From positions 1 through 64,000 of the forward strand of contig OMYN01000004.1 in assembly GCA_900315265.1 (NCBI GenBank): a stretch of 64,000 nucleotides of DNA, given 5' to 3'. The DNA is from an uncultured Eubacteriales bacterium. Its GTDB lineage: Bacteria > Bacillota > Clostridia > Lachnospirales > Bianqueaceae. The translations under genes were made by a program, and so were the position numbers. How positions within the stretch are numbered: the stretch's first letter is position 1; every line of letters begins with the position of its first letter. This document shows, piece after piece, positions 32,614 to 42,870 of the stretch. The notes beneath the pieces are model-generated. The model was not told the DNA's origin. It was given only the letters and a program-made list of their open reading frames with translations, and did not search any database.

Positions 32614-35600
32614 AGCGATGACGCTGAAAGATGCGTTCGACGCTTTCGGGGACGTTGAACGGGCAGAAGCACTGGCAAAGTCTCTTTATGTGGAAAATAT
32701 CGTTTATCATAAAGAAACCAATCAGCTGGTGCTGACCATGCAGGAAGGAACAAAGCTCAGCAGAAGTGACGAAGCGGTCCTGACCGCCTGCCTCGATCTG
32801 TTCCTGAACGGTCCTTCTATCCGTTTTAAGGCGTCACAGAAAGAAAAAAAGCAAGACCGGTATCAGCATCTGTCTAATGAAAGCTGCCGGCAGAAGATCC
32901 TGTCCCAGATTCAAAGCAGGGATCCGGCTGCCGGTGCTTTGCTTAAACAGTGTTCCTTTGATTTTACCGACAAAGATCATCTGACCGTTACCTGCAGTCC
33001 TTCCACCATGCGTTTTCTTAACTTCCGTCATATCGATGCGGAAAAGATCGTGGAAGACGCAGTCGAATCGTTAGGAGGCAGGGCTGCCGTTACGATACTG
33101 GAAGGCGGGACCAAGAAAGGTAAAGACGAGGCCCTGTCCGATCCTATGGAAGAAATGATGAAAGCACAGCTTTTGTCGAATGCTTCCGATGATATGGACA
33201 CGCTACCCTCAATTGGAGAACCTGCCATTGCAGAACCTGCAATTGCAGATTTTCCGGCGCCATGGGAGGATCTGCCTCAGGAAGATAAAGCATCCAGGCC
33301 TGCAGGGCCGGAGCCTGAAATGCCGGAAAAAGCGGCGCCTGAACCTGAAGAAACAAAAGAAACGGCGCCTAAGCCCGAGCCAGCAGCGCCTCAGAAAGCG
33401 GAGCCGCAGGCGCCTGCCCGCAGGACCAACCGCGTCCTGTGCGGCCGCCCCATCAATACGAAAGATCTGATCCCCCTGTCCAAGTGTGATGTCGAACGCA
33501 GGGGAGTCGCGACTCAAGGCATCGTCTCGCAGATGGGCATCCGCGAGATCCGCAACGGCAAAGGACTTTTGACCCTTCGTATTACTGATTACGTAACCAC
33601 GGTCCAGGTCAAGGCCTTTGTTGTCATGAAGTCTTACCACGACAAGATTGAAAACAATCTGTCAAAGGGCGATACGGTCATGGTAAAAGGCAACCTCATG
33701 ATGGACACCTATGCCCAGGAGCTGGCTCTTACCGCGAATTCCATCGTGTTGTGCGCCGAGCCTATGAAGATCGACGAAGAAAAAAAGGCAGCAATCGATT
33801 CCATGGTTTACGGCTATCCTTTCGAAGGGGAAGCCATGCCCATCCGCCGGATCCTGGACCAGCATTATGAAGGTAAAGTCATCGTCCAGGGCGATATTAT
33901 TACCAATGAGACTAAGGAACTGCGCAACGAGCGCAGTCTGGTCACCATCGATATCACGGATTATACGGATTCTATTTCGGTAAAAGTCTTTTTTGATAAC
34001 GAAGATCTGGATAAGAAAGTGGGTCTGATCAAGAAAGGAAAGCAGATCAAAGTAAAGGGAGTCTGCTCTTTTGACGAAAAATTCTCCCATGAGTTCCAGA
34101 TCATGGCCGATGCCATAGCTCCTTCCAAACTGCCTCTTAAACCGGAGCGCAAGGACACCTGGGAAGGAGAAAAAAGAGTCGAGCTGCACGCTCATACCAA
34201 GATCAGCGAAATGGACGCGGTCACCGACCCGGGAGAACTGGTCCGGCAGGCTGCCCGCTGGGGTCACAAAGCCGTCGCCATTACGGACCACGGAGTGGTA
34301 CAGGGCTTTCCCAGCGCTATGGACGCAGTCGAAGAACTGCGTAAAAACGGCCAGGACATCAAGGTCATCTACGGGGTCGAGGCCTATCTGGTCGACGACA
34401 CCAAAAAAGCAGTTTATAAAGAGCACGGACAGAATTTCGACAGTCCTTACGTAGTTTTTGATATCGAAACGACCGGCTTTGACAAAGAAAAAGACCAGAT
34501 CCTGGAGATAGGTGCGGTCAAGGTCGAAGGCGGTAAGATAACGGACCGTTACAGTCAGTTCATCGACCCTGAGCGCCATATCCCCGACAATATCACCAAG
34601 CTTACTTCCATCACGGACCAGGATGTCAAAGGCCAGGGTACGATCGACAAGATCCTGCCGGAATTCAAAAAGTGGGTGGGGGACGCGGCCCTGGTGGCCC
34701 ACAATGCCTCTTTTGATACCGGATTTATAGCCAATAAGAACGAAAAATTAGGGTATCAGCCCATGGATAATACCATCGTGGATACCCTGGAAATATCCCG
34801 AGGCCTCTTCGACCTTAACCGTTATACGTTGGACAGCATTTCCAAGCATCTGGGTGTATCTCTGGAGAACCATCACAGGGCGGTCGACGATGCGGGGGCT
34901 ACGGCTGAGATTTTTGTCAAATGCCTGGACCTGTTGAAAAAAGACGGTCTTACCCAATTGTCCGAAGTCAACCGGTACATTCATGACCACACGGATGTCA
35001 AAAAGCTGCGTTCCCACCATGCCATCATCCTGGTCAAGAACCTGAAAGGCCTGCGCAATCTTTACGAGTTGATTTCTCTTGCCCATATCAAGTATTTCCA
35101 CCGTCAGCCCCGTACGCCCAAATCCGAGGTCGACCGCCTCAGAGAGGGCCTTTTGGTCGGATCGGCCTGCTCAGCAGGCGAGCTGTACGAAGCCGTGCTG
35201 GAAAACGACCGTCCCGAAGAAATCGAACGTATCCTCAGTTTTTATGACTATCTGGAGATCCAGCCGGTCACCAACAACGAGTATCTGATCGACGATAAAG
35301 AGCACGATCAGGTTAATACGGTCGAAGATCTTCAAAATATCAACCGCCGTATCGTGGAACTGGGGAAAAAGTACCATAAACCGGTCGTGGCTACCTGTGA
35401 TGTCCATTTCAAGGACCCCCAGGACGCCATCTTCCGCAAGATCCTGCTGGCTTCTATGGATTACAAGGATGTGGACAAGATGCCGGCCTTGTACTTCCGG
35501 ACGACCAATGAGATGATGGGCGAATTTGCCTATCTGGGACCGGAAGACTGCCGTAAGGTGGTCATCACCGGCCCCAACCTTATCGCCGACCAGATCGAGC

Positions 35601-37522
35601 ATTATCTCCCCGTTCCCAAGGGCCAGTTCTCGCCTGTCATCGAAGGAGCGGAAGACGAACTGAGAACGGTCTGCTACGAGAAGGCTAAATCCATGTACGG
35701 AGATCCTCTGCCCGAGATCGTTCAGGAGAGGCTGGACAGGGAGCTTAACTGTATCATTTCCAATGGTTTCGGTACCTTGTATATCCTGGCCCGCCGCCTG
35801 GTCCTTCATTCGGTAGCGGACGGATATTATGTAGGCAGCCGCGGTTCGGTCGGTTCTTCCTTTGTGGCGACCATGGCTGGCATTACCGAGATCAATCCTT
35901 TAAAAGCCCACTATTACTGCAAGAAATGCCACTATTCGGACTTTGATCCTCCTGAAGCAAGAAAAAATCCCGGTATGAGCGGGTTCGATCTGCCGGATCG
36001 CAAGTGTCCGGTCTGCGGAACTCCCCTTACCAAAGACGGCCAGGAGATCCCTTTCGAAGTTTTCCTTGGTTTCAAAGGGGACAAGGAGCCGGATATCGAC
36101 CTGAACTTTTCGGGCGAATATCAGCCCCGGGCCCATGCTTATGTCGAGGAGATGTTCGGAAAGGATCATGTATTCAGGGCCGGCACTATGGGAGGTCTGG
36201 CGGAAAAGACAGCATACGGTATGGTGCGCCATTATTTGGAAGACCGTCATCTGACCCGCAGCAATGCCCAGATCAATTACCTGATATCAGGATGCCTGGA
36301 TGTCAAACGGACCACCGGTCAGCATCCGGGCGGACAGATCATTGTGCCCAAAGGCTACAGTGTGTATGACTTTACTCCTGTCCAGCATCCGGCCAATGAT
36401 ATGACGACCGATATCGTCACGACCCATTACGACTATAACCAGCTGCACGGTCGTCTGCTCAAGCTGGATATACTGGGCCATGATGATCCCACCATGATCC
36501 GTATGCTGGAGGATCTGACCCACACGGTGGCGACGGATGTTCCTGTCAACGATAAAGATGTTATGTCTCTTTTCCTGGGAACAGAGGCGCTGGGAGTCAC
36601 ACCCGAACAGATCGGGAGCCCGGTCGGAACCTATGGTATTTCCGAGTTCGGCACCCATTTCGTAAGGCAGATGCTGGTGGAGACCAAACCAAAGAGCTTT
36701 TCGGATCTGGTCCGCATCTCCGGCCTGTCTCACGGCACCAATGTATGGAATAAAAACGCCCAGGAGATCGTTGCCCAGGGCATAGCCCCCATTTCGGAAT
36801 GTATCTGTACCCGTGACGATATCATGGTCGATCTGATCCATGACGGGCTGGATAAATCGCATGCCTTCAAGATCATGGAGATCGTCCGTAAAGGTAAAAA
36901 GACAGGCGGTCTGAAACCGGAGCATATAGCCGAGATGAAGGAACACGGAGTGCCGGACTGGTATATTGAATCCTGTAAGAAGATCCAATACCTTTTCCCC
37001 AAAGGCCACGCAGCGGCTTACGTGACCATGTCCCTTCGGATCGCTTACTATAAAGTGCATTACAAAGAGGCCTATTATGCGGCTTACTTTACTATCCGGG
37101 CGGACAGCTTTGATTACGAAACCATGGCCATGGGGGAAGACAAGGCCAGGGCTGCCAAGCAGGCCATCGAAGATAAACCGGTAGACGAACAGACAGCCAA
37201 GGATAAAGAGACTCACACCCTCCTGGAACTGGTAGTGGAGTTCTACTGCCGCAAATGCCAGTTCCTGCCTCTGGATCTGTATCAGTCGGACAGCCATAAA
37301 TTCCGGCTGGTCGACGGCAAGTTGCTGCCTCCTTTTGATACCATCCAGGGTATGGGGCAGACAGCGGCCGAGTCTATCGTCGAAGCACGCAGGGACGGCC
37401 CCTTTGCTACCATTACCGACTTTCTGGACAGGACCAAAGTGAGTCGTACCATCACCGATACCATGAAGAGGCTGGGTGTCTTCAAGGATACGCCCGAAAC
37501 CGACCAGATGAGCCTGTTTTAA
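32606..37522 (+). CDS. polC: DNA polymerase III alpha subunit, PolC type
   Basis: PolC is the replicative polymerase with its own proofreading exonuclease. At 1638 residues it is about 200 longer than B. subtilis PolC. Order: N-terminal domain (about 1-200), Pro/Glu/Ala-rich linker (about 206-278), two tandem OB folds (about 280-385 and 403-505), PHP domain (VELHAHTK near 525) carrying an inserted DnaQ-like exonuclease (FDIETTGF near 617), zinc finger (CKKCHYSD...CPVCG, about 1104-1140), and polymerase palm (KEPDIDLNFSGEYQ near 1160). The end MSLF is a beta-clamp-like tail. The two OB folds resemble each other (REIRNGKGLLTLRITDY against KELRNERSLVTIDITDY); B. subtilis PolC has one. It overlaps ispG by eight bases. 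Confidence 0.98.
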   Translation: MNKAMTLKDAFDAFGDVERAEALAKSLYVENIVYHKETNQLVLTMQEGTKLSRSDEAVLTACLDLFLNGPSIRFKASQKEKKQDRYQHLSNESCRQKILSQIQSRDPAAGALLKQCSFDFTDKDHLTVTCSPSTMRFLNFRHIDAEKIVEDAVESLGGRAAVTILEGGTKKGKDEALSDPMEEMMKAQLLSNASDDMDTLPSIGEPAIAEPAIADFPAPWEDLPQEDKASRPAGPEPEMPEKAAPEPEETKETAPKPEPAAPQKAEPQAPARRTNRVLCGRPINTKDLIPLSKCDVERRGVATQGIVSQMGIREIRNGKGLLTLRITDYVTTVQVKAFVVMKSYHDKIENNLSKGDTVMVKGNLMMDTYAQELALTANSIVLCAEPMKIDEEKKAAIDSMVYGYPFEGEAMPIRRILDQHYEGKVIVQGDIITNETKELRNERSLVTIDITDYTDSISVKVFFDNEDLDKKVGLIKKGKQIKVKGVCSFDEKFSHEFQIMADAIAPSKLPLKPERKDTWEGEKRVELHAHTKISEMDAVTDPGELVRQAARWGHKAVAITDHGVVQGFPSAMDAVEELRKNGQDIKVIYGVEAYLVDDTKKAVYKEHGQNFDSPYVVFDIETTGFDKEKDQILEIGAVKVEGGKITDRYSQFIDPERHIPDNITKLTSITDQDVKGQGTIDKILPEFKKWVGDAALVAHNASFDTGFIANKNEKLGYQPMDNTIVDTLEISRGLFDLNRYTLDSISKHLGVSLENHHRAVDDAGATAEIFVKCLDLLKKDGLTQLSEVNRYIHDHTDVKKLRSHHAIILVKNLKGLRNLYELISLAHIKYFHRQPRTPKSEVDRLREGLLVGSACSAGELYEAVLENDRPEEIERILSFYDYLEIQPVTNNEYLIDDKEHDQVNTVEDLQNINRRIVELGKKYHKPVVATCDVHFKDPQDAIFRKILLASMDYKDVDKMPALYFRTTNEMMGEFAYLGPEDCRKVVITGPNLIADQIEHYLPVPKGQFSPVIEGAEDELRTVCYEKAKSMYGDPLPEIVQERLDRELNCIISNGFGTLYILARRLVLHSVADGYYVGSRGSVGSSFVATMAGITEINPLKAHYYCKKCHYSDFDPPEARKNPGMSGFDLPDRKCPVCGTPLTKDGQEIPFEVFLGFKGDKEPDIDLNFSGEYQPRAHAYVEEMFGKDHVFRAGTMGGLAEKTAYGMVRHYLEDRHLTRSNAQINYLISGCLDVKRTTGQHPGGQIIVPKGYSVYDFTPVQHPANDMTTDIVTTHYDYNQLHGRLLKLDILGHDDPTMIRMLEDLTHTVATDVPVNDKDVMSLFLGTEALGVTPEQIGSPVGTYGISEFGTHFVRQMLVETKPKSFSDLVRISGLSHGTNVWNKNAQEIVAQGIAPISECICTRDDIMVDLIHDGLDKSHAFKIMEIVRKGKKTGGLKPEHIAEMKEHGVPDWYIESCKKIQYLFPKGHAAAYVTMSLRIAYYKVHYKEAYYAAYFTIRADSFDYETMAMGEDKARAAKQAIEDKPVDEQTAKDKETHTLLELVVEFYCRKCQFLPLDLYQSDSHKFRLVDGKLLPPFDTIQGMGQTAAESIVEARRDGPFATITDFLDRTKVSRTITDTMKRLGVFKDTPETDQMSLF

Positions 37523-37555
37523 GGGCAAAGAAGGCACAAAAGGTATGAAAAAAGC

Positions 37556-37584
37556 TTGAAAGAGCCTGTAAATGGTGCTATAAT
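37556..37584 (+). promoter_or_regulatory. Promoter of the rimP-nusA-infB operon
   Basis: TTGAAA (37556-37561), a 17-base spacer and a perfect TATAAT (37579-37584). A 9-bp hairpin AGAGTGAGC / GCTCACTCT (37614-37637) lies in the leader, without a T run; its role is unknown. Confidence 0.8.
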
Positions 37585-37671
37585 CATTCGTAATTTAATA
37601 ATTATGATAAAGGAGAGTGAGCTTGACGGCTCACTCTTCTGATGTATTGGGACAAATTTCAGGAGGGAAGA

Positions 37672-38145
37672 TTGAAAAAGCAGGAACTGATCGCGTACGT
37701 GGAAAAGATCGCTTCGGATCTGTGCAGCCAGAACGGTTACGACTTGTGGGACGTGGATTATGTCAAAGAGGGACCCGACTGGTATCTGAAGGTCTTTTGC
37801 GACAAAGAAGGCGGTTTCTCCATTAACGACTGTGTCTTGATGTCGCATGCCTTGGAAGAGATCATCGATAAAGGAGATCCCATCGATAATCCTTATGTTC
37901 TGGAAGTCAGCTCCCCCGGGCTTGACCGGCCGCTGAAAAAGGATAAGGATTTTCTCCGCAGTCTGGGCAAGATCGTGGACGTGAAGACTTTCCAGCCTCA
38001 GGGCGATGCCGGAAAATCTTTCCAGGCTCTGCTGAAAGGCTATGATCCCCAGACTCAGACCCTTTCTCTGGAGCTTGAGGACGGCCGTCCCCTTACTCTT
38101 ACCAAAAAAGATTTATCCGCCGTTAATCTGGCAGTAATTTTCTGA
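37672..38145 (+). CDS. rimP: Ribosome maturation factor RimP
   Basis: RimP assists early 30S assembly. From the TTG at 37672 the product is 157 residues, the usual length, and contains GYDLWDVDYVKEGPDWYLKV and the LEVSSPGLDRPLKKDKDF motif. I prefer this TTG because AGGAGG lies five bases upstream; an ATG at 37642 would add ten residues and has no ribosome binding site. It is first in the rimP-nusA-rnpM-ylxQ-infB-rbfA operon and is followed 22 bases later by nusA. Confidence 0.93.
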   Translation: MKKQELIAYVEKIASDLCSQNGYDLWDVDYVKEGPDWYLKVFCDKEGGFSINDCVLMSHALEEIIDKGDPIDNPYVLEVSSPGLDRPLKKDKDFLRSLGKIVDVKTFQPQGDAGKSFQALLKGYDPQTQTLSLELEDGRPLTLTKKDLSAVNLAVIF

Positions 38146-38167
38146 TTCAGGAGGTATATGAAAAATA

Positions 38168-39295
38168 ATGAATGAACTGATACAAGCCTTAACACAGGTC
38201 ACCAATCAGACCGGTATCGACAAAGAGCTGGTGTTCGAAGCTCTGGAGACTTCGATCCTGGCTGCGTGCAAGAGAAACTTCGGCACGTCCGACAACATCG
38301 ACGTGAACATCAACCGTAAGACCGGCGACTACACCGTTACCGCGAAAAAGGATGTTGTCAGCGAAGCAGACCTTACCAATAAAAACACGCAGATCTCGAT
38401 CAGCGATGCTTTGAAGATCGATTCGGCTTATCAGATCGGTGATGTCTGCCAGGTACCTCTGGACCCCAAAAAGTTCGGACGGATCGCCGCTCAGAATGCC
38501 AAACAGATCATCGTACAGCGCCTTCACGAAGAAGAGCGCAGCCTGATCTATAACGATTACAAGAGCAAAGAATTCGAAATGGTCACCGGCCTGATCCAGC
38601 GTAAGGAGCGCGGAAACGTTTACCTGAACCTGGATGATAAGGTCGAAGCCCTCCTTCCTGCCAAAGAGCAGATCGTGGGCGAGGAATATCCCCTCAACCG
38701 CCGCATCAAGGTGTACGTCGAAGAAGTCAAGGATCAGCAAAGAGGCCCTATGATGATCGTATCGCGGACCCATCCGGAGCTGATCAAGCGCTTGTTTGAA
38801 CAGGAAGTGCCCGAGATCCACGACGGCATCGTCATGATCAAGAGTATTGCCCGTGAGGCAGGCAGCCGCAGCAAGATGGCGGTCTACAGCCGCGATCCCA
38901 TGGTCGATCCTCTGGGAGCCTGCGTAGGGCCCGGAGGCAACCGTGTCAATGCCATCGTCAAAGAGCTGGGCGGCGAGAAGATCGATATCGTGATCTGGTC
39001 CCAGGAGCCTTCCAAGTTTATTGCCATGGCCCTGAACCCGTCCGAAGTCGACCGGGTCGATGTGGATGAAGAAGGAAGGACGGCATCCGTCGTCGTTCCG
39101 GATTCCCAGCTGTCTCTGGCCATCGGAAAAGAAGGACAGAACGCCCGTCTGGCGGCAAAACTGACCGGTTACAAGATCGATATCAAATCCGAGACCCAGG
39201 CTAAACAGGCTCAAAGCGAGGATGATTACGATTTTGACTTTGACTTCGATTTTTCCGATGAGGACGAAGAAGCCGACGACGAGATGAAATCATGA
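38168..39295 (+). CDS. nusA: Transcription termination/antitermination factor NusA
   Basis: NusA binds RNA polymerase and modulates pausing, termination and antitermination. The 375-residue Gram-positive form has the N-terminal domain (1-130), S1 domain (about 135-200; GNVYLNLDDKVEALLP), two KH domains (about 230-345; DPLGACVGPGGNRVNAIVKEL and LAIGKEGQNARLA). It lacks the C-terminal acidic repeats of E. coli. Instead it ends in a short tail of alternating Asp-Phe (DYDFDFDFDF) followed by acidic residues. It overlaps rnpM by four bases (ATGA). Confidence 0.98.
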   Translation: MNELIQALTQVTNQTGIDKELVFEALETSILAACKRNFGTSDNIDVNINRKTGDYTVTAKKDVVSEADLTNKNTQISISDALKIDSAYQIGDVCQVPLDPKKFGRIAAQNAKQIIVQRLHEEERSLIYNDYKSKEFEMVTGLIQRKERGNVYLNLDDKVEALLPAKEQIVGEEYPLNRRIKVYVEEVKDQQRGPMMIVSRTHPELIKRLFEQEVPEIHDGIVMIKSIAREAGSRSKMAVYSRDPMVDPLGACVGPGGNRVNAIVKELGGEKIDIVIWSQEPSKFIAMALNPSEVDRVDVDEEGRTASVVVPDSQLSLAIGKEGQNARLAAKLTGYKIDIKSETQAKQAQSEDDYDFDFDFDFSDEDEEADDEMKS

Positions 39296-39576
39296 TCAAA
39301 ACCAGAAAAACGCCGCAGCGTACTTGTCTTGGCTGCAGGCAGGCGAAGGATAAAAAAGACCTGATCCGCATCGTAAAAAGCCCCGATGGGACCGTTTCGG
39401 TGGACCTTACCGGGAAAAAGTCCGGAAGAGGAGCTTATCTGTGCCCCGATCCCAACTGCCTGGAGAAAGCAGTCCGGTCGAAAGCACTGGAAAGATCCCT
39501 GGGTGCTGCCATCGATGAAAAGGTCTTTGACGAACTCAGGCTGCAGCTTAAAGAAAGAACGGAAAAGGAAGAATAA
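39292..39576 (+). CDS. rnpM: YlxR family protein (RNase P modulator RnpM)
   Basis: A 94-residue YlxR protein, lately described as an RNase P modulator in B. subtilis; that role is known for the relative and only inferred here. Family motifs are RTCLGCRQAKDKKDLIRIV near the start and KKSGRGAYLCPDPNCLEKA. It is translationally coupled to nusA (ATGA overlap), and ylxQ follows three bases later. Confidence 0.95.
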   Translation: MIKTRKTPQRTCLGCRQAKDKKDLIRIVKSPDGTVSVDLTGKKSGRGAYLCPDPNCLEKAVRSKALERSLGAAIDEKVFDELRLQLKERTEKEE

Positions 39577-39579
39577 GCG

Positions 39580-39906
39580 GTGGACATGGATCGTCAGAAA
39601 CTATTGAATATGCTGGGGCTGTGCAGGATCTCGGGCAATCTGAAAAGCGGAGACGCTATGTGCGAGGAAGCGATCCGTCAGAGGAAGGCCGAGCTGGTCC
39701 TGATCGCTAAGGATGCATCGGACAATACCCGGAAAAAGTTCAAAGATAAAGCCTCCTTCTACAAGATCGAGGCGGTGGATCTTCCCTTCGATAAAAGCGA
39801 GATGGGAAAGGCCATGGGCTTTGGCGAGCGATCGGTAGCAGCCGTGACCGACAAAGGTCTTGCGGACAGTTTACGGCAAATGATACATAAGGTAATGGGA
39901 GAATAA
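39580..39906 (+). CDS. ylxQ: L7Ae-like ribosomal/RNA-binding protein YlxQ
   Basis: A 108-residue member of the L7Ae/L30e kink-turn-binding family, usually found between rnpM and infB. Motifs: LLNMLGLCRISGNLKSGDAM at the start, ELVLIAKDASDNTRKKF, and the C-terminal GKAMGFGERSVAAVTDKG. I start at the GTG (39580) with AAGGAAG eight bases upstream; an ATG two codons later is possible. Kink-turn binding is known for relatives and not shown here. Confidence 0.9.
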   Translation: MDMDRQKLLNMLGLCRISGNLKSGDAMCEEAIRQRKAELVLIAKDASDNTRKKFKDKASFYKIEAVDLPFDKSEMGKAMGFGERSVAAVTDKGLADSLRQMIHKVMGE

Positions 39907-39909
39907 ATA

Positions 39910-42867
39910 GTGGCAAAGTTAACAGTTCAGACATTGGCGGAAAAACTGAACAAATCAGCAAAAGAAGTGATCCGGGTGTGCGAGGAACTTAATATTTTCG
40001 TACCGAACGAATCCTCTACGCTGACTAAGGAAGAAGCAGCCGGTGTTATTGAAAAGATCACCGGCAAGAAGCCCAGAATAACCAGAAGGCCTAAAGAAGG
40101 GGCTAATGGGGAGGAAGCGGGGAAAGCCGCTTCCGAGAGCCGGATCAAAGAGCAGGAGGCCGCCGGGACGGCACCTGCTGCACCTTCCAAAACGGAAGCG
40201 ATCGATCAGCCTGCCTCTGTAGATCCGTCAGCGCAAAATAAAGAAAATTCTGCTGCCACGGACAAAGAGGACAAGCAGGCTGCTCAGGAAAAGACCGGTG
40301 ACCTGAAACCTCTCGGCGTAAAAGAGCAGCGCGAAGTTCCGCATCCTAGGGTCCGCCCCAGAAAAGAAGCGCCTGATAAGACGGTAAAGACGGAAAAGAC
40401 TGTTTCCGCAGCAAAACCGCAGCCTGCAAAAGCTAAGAACGCGCAGCCTGCCAAACCGGCTGCAAAAGCGGCGGCCAAAACCGGAACCGAAACAGCAGCA
40501 GATAAGGCATCCCAAGAAGTGGCCGGTCCTAAGATCGTTCCCAATGACGTGAAGATCGTCAATGCGATCCGGCCGGCTTCATCCAGAAATACCCCTCAGG
40601 TGCGGCCTCAGGTACGTCCTGCGGTCCGTCCCTCGGTACGCCGGCAGGAGCCTAAGGACGGTCAGGGAACCGACCGTTCGTCCGCAAGACAAGGCACAGG
40701 CGTGAAAAGTCAGGGCCGCCGTCCCGCTCAGGGACAGGCCCGTCCGGGGATGAGTCGTGACGGAGCAAGAAAGCCCCAGAGTCCGGACGGCCGTTTTCAA
40801 AGCAAGGATAAGGATGCGGCAGGTGTGCGCAGACCTTCTTCCCGTCCGGCAGCAAAAAGACCGGCAGGAGGACGCGGAGGCGACTCCTATGACATGGGTA
40901 TTTCTCAGCCGGACCGCCGCGGTCCGGAGAAACCGGTCAAAAAGTCAGATAAGCGTTATCAGGAACGTCAGAGAAACAGTGAGTCCGAGCAGTATAAGAA
41001 TAAGAAGAATCAGCTGATCCAGGAGGCCAACTACCTGGATGACGACCGCCTGTCCCGTCATAAAAAGAGACCAGTCAAACATGTGGCTGAAAATGCTGTG
41101 CCCCAGGAAGAGGATGATATCAAGATCGTAGCTCTTCCTGAGTCCATGACCGTTAAAGAGCTGGCCGATATGCTTCATAAGCCGCTCCCGGTTATCATCA
41201 AGGCCTTGATGGGCAAGGGTATCATGGCAGGTCTGAACCAGGTCATCGAGTATGATCAGGCGGAAGAACTTGCTTCCGAGATGGATATCCTGGTCGAGCA
41301 TCAGGTCGAGGAGGACATCTTCAAGAAATATGCGGAGTATCAGGATGCTCCCGAAGATCTTGTTCCCCGTTCTCCGGTCGTTGTCGTTATGGGTCATGTC
41401 GATCATGGTAAAACTTCTATTCTGGATGCTATCCGTCATACCAATGTGACCAGCCGCGAAGCAGGCGGTATCACCCAGCACATCGGTGCATCGGTGGTCA
41501 ATGTGGGCGGACGCCGCATCACTTTCCTGGATACCCCCGGACACGAAGCATTTACGGCTATGCGTATGCGCGGTGCTATGGTTACCGACATTGCCATCCT
41601 GGTCGTTGCGGCGGATGACGGTGTTATGCCTCAGACCATTGAGGCCATCAACCATGCCAAAGCGGCTAAGGTCCAGATCGTGGTGGCCATCAACAAGATG
41701 GATAAGCCCGGCGCTAACCCTGAAAGGGTCAAGGAAGAGCTGACCAAGTATGATCTGGTCCCCGAGGATTGGGGAGGAAATACTATCTGTGTGCCCTGTT
41801 CCGCTGTCAAGCATGAGGGCATCGATGATCTTTTGGAAAATGTCCTTCTGGTAGCGGATATGCTGGAACTGAAAGCCAACCCCGACGCTCCTGCTTCCGG
41901 TGCGGTCATCGAATCCCAGCTGGATAAAGGACGCGGTGCGGTCGCTACCATCCTGGTACAAAGAGGTACTCTGCAGGTGGGCGATCCCATCGTTGCCGGC
42001 AAGACCTTCGGACGTGTAAAGACCATGACCGACGACAAAGGCAAACGTATCAAGAAGGCGGGGCCTTCCACTCCTGTTGAGATCACAGGCCTTTCCGAAG
42101 TTCCGACAGCCGGCGACATGTTCTACGAAACCGAGTCGGATCATGAAGCCAGACTGCTGGCTGAAAAGGTAAGCGCCCGTGAGCGCGCCAAGATGATCGA
42201 GGGCAACAAGAAGGTCAACCTGAACGATCTGTTCTCCGATATCCAGTCCGGCAATGTCAAAGAGCTGAATATTCTGGTCAAAGCCGATGTTCAGGGTTCG
42301 GTCGAAGCCGTCAAACAGAGTTTGGAGAAGCTGTCCAATGACGAAGTCAAAGTCAACGTCATTCATGGGGCCGTCGGCGGGATCAATGAGTCCGATATTA
42401 TGCTGGCTTCTGCGGCCAATGCCATTATCATCGGCTTTAACGTCCGGCCCGACGCGGCAGCCAAATCGGTCGCCGAAGAGCAGAAGGTCGATATCCGTCT
42501 GTACCGCATCATTTATGACGCTATCAACGATATCACCGCGGCCATGAAAGGTATGCTGGCTCCTACCTTTGAGGAGAAGATCAACGGCCACGCTCAGGTC
42601 CGCCAGATCTTCCATGCTTCGGGTCTCGGAACGATCGCAGGAAGCTATGTTACCGACGGAAAGATCGTTCGGGGCAGCCAGGTACGTCTGCTGCGTGACA
42701 ATATCGTTGTATTCGAAGGGCCTATGGCTTCGCTGCGCCGTTTCAAAGACGACGTCAAAGAGGTCGCGACTGGTTACGAATGCGGTATTATGCTTGAAAA
42801 ATTCAATGACGTAAAAGAAGGCGACGTCATCGAAAGTTATTCTATGGAAGAAATCAAGAGGGATTGA
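39910..42867 (+). CDS. infB: Translation initiation factor IF-2
   Basis: IF-2 is the GTPase that brings fMet-tRNA to the 30S subunit and joins the subunits. The 985-residue protein begins with the IF2-N helix bundle ([20 protein letters not shown]). A long, low-complexity Ala/Lys/Pro/Arg-rich stretch follows to about residue 405, then a second IF2-N ([20 protein letters not shown]). The G domain starts near 490 ([24 protein letters not shown]), and the C-terminal tRNA-binding domains come last. Start codon is GTG. The disordered N terminus (repeats of [10 protein letters not shown]) is longer than in B. subtilis. Confidence 0.98.
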   Translation: MAKLTVQTLAEKLNKSAKEVIRVCEELNIFVPNESSTLTKEEAAGVIEKITGKKPRITRRPKEGANGEEAGKAASESRIKEQEAAGTAPAAPSKTEAIDQPASVDPSAQNKENSAATDKEDKQAAQEKTGDLKPLGVKEQREVPHPRVRPRKEAPDKTVKTEKTVSAAKPQPAKAKNAQPAKPAAKAAAKTGTETAADKASQEVAGPKIVPNDVKIVNAIRPASSRNTPQVRPQVRPAVRPSVRRQEPKDGQGTDRSSARQGTGVKSQGRRPAQGQARPGMSRDGARKPQSPDGRFQSKDKDAAGVRRPSSRPAAKRPAGGRGGDSYDMGISQPDRRGPEKPVKKSDKRYQERQRNSESEQYKNKKNQLIQEANYLDDDRLSRHKKRPVKHVAENAVPQEEDDIKIVALPESMTVKELADMLHKPLPVIIKALMGKGIMAGLNQVIEYDQAEELASEMDILVEHQVEEDIFKKYAEYQDAPEDLVPRSPVVVVMGHVDHGKTSILDAIRHTNVTSREAGGITQHIGASVVNVGGRRITFLDTPGHEAFTAMRMRGAMVTDIAILVVAADDGVMPQTIEAINHAKAAKVQIVVAINKMDKPGANPERVKEELTKYDLVPEDWGGNTICVPCSAVKHEGIDDLLENVLLVADMLELKANPDAPASGAVIESQLDKGRGAVATILVQRGTLQVGDPIVAGKTFGRVKTMTDDKGKRIKKAGPSTPVEITGLSEVPTAGDMFYETESDHEARLLAEKVSARERAKMIEGNKKVNLNDLFSDIQSGNVKELNILVKADVQGSVEAVKQSLEKLSNDEVKVNVIHGAVGGINESDIMLASAANAIIIGFNVRPDAAAKSVAEEQKVDIRLYRIIYDAINDITAAMKGMLAPTFEEKINGHAQVRQIFHASGLGTIAGSYVTDGKIVRGSQVRLLRDNIVVFEGPMASLRRFKDDVKEVATGYECGIMLEKFNDVKEGDVIESYSMEEIKRD

Positions 42868-42870
42868 TCG

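Noticed and set aside
37614-37637. 9-bp hairpin in the rimP leader considered as a terminator
   Set aside because: No T run follows, and it lies between a strong promoter and the gene; recorded only as a leader hairpin.
40945-42615. Minus-strand open frame of 556 codons opposite infB
   Set aside because: Antisense to the conserved G domain; no start signals or domains.
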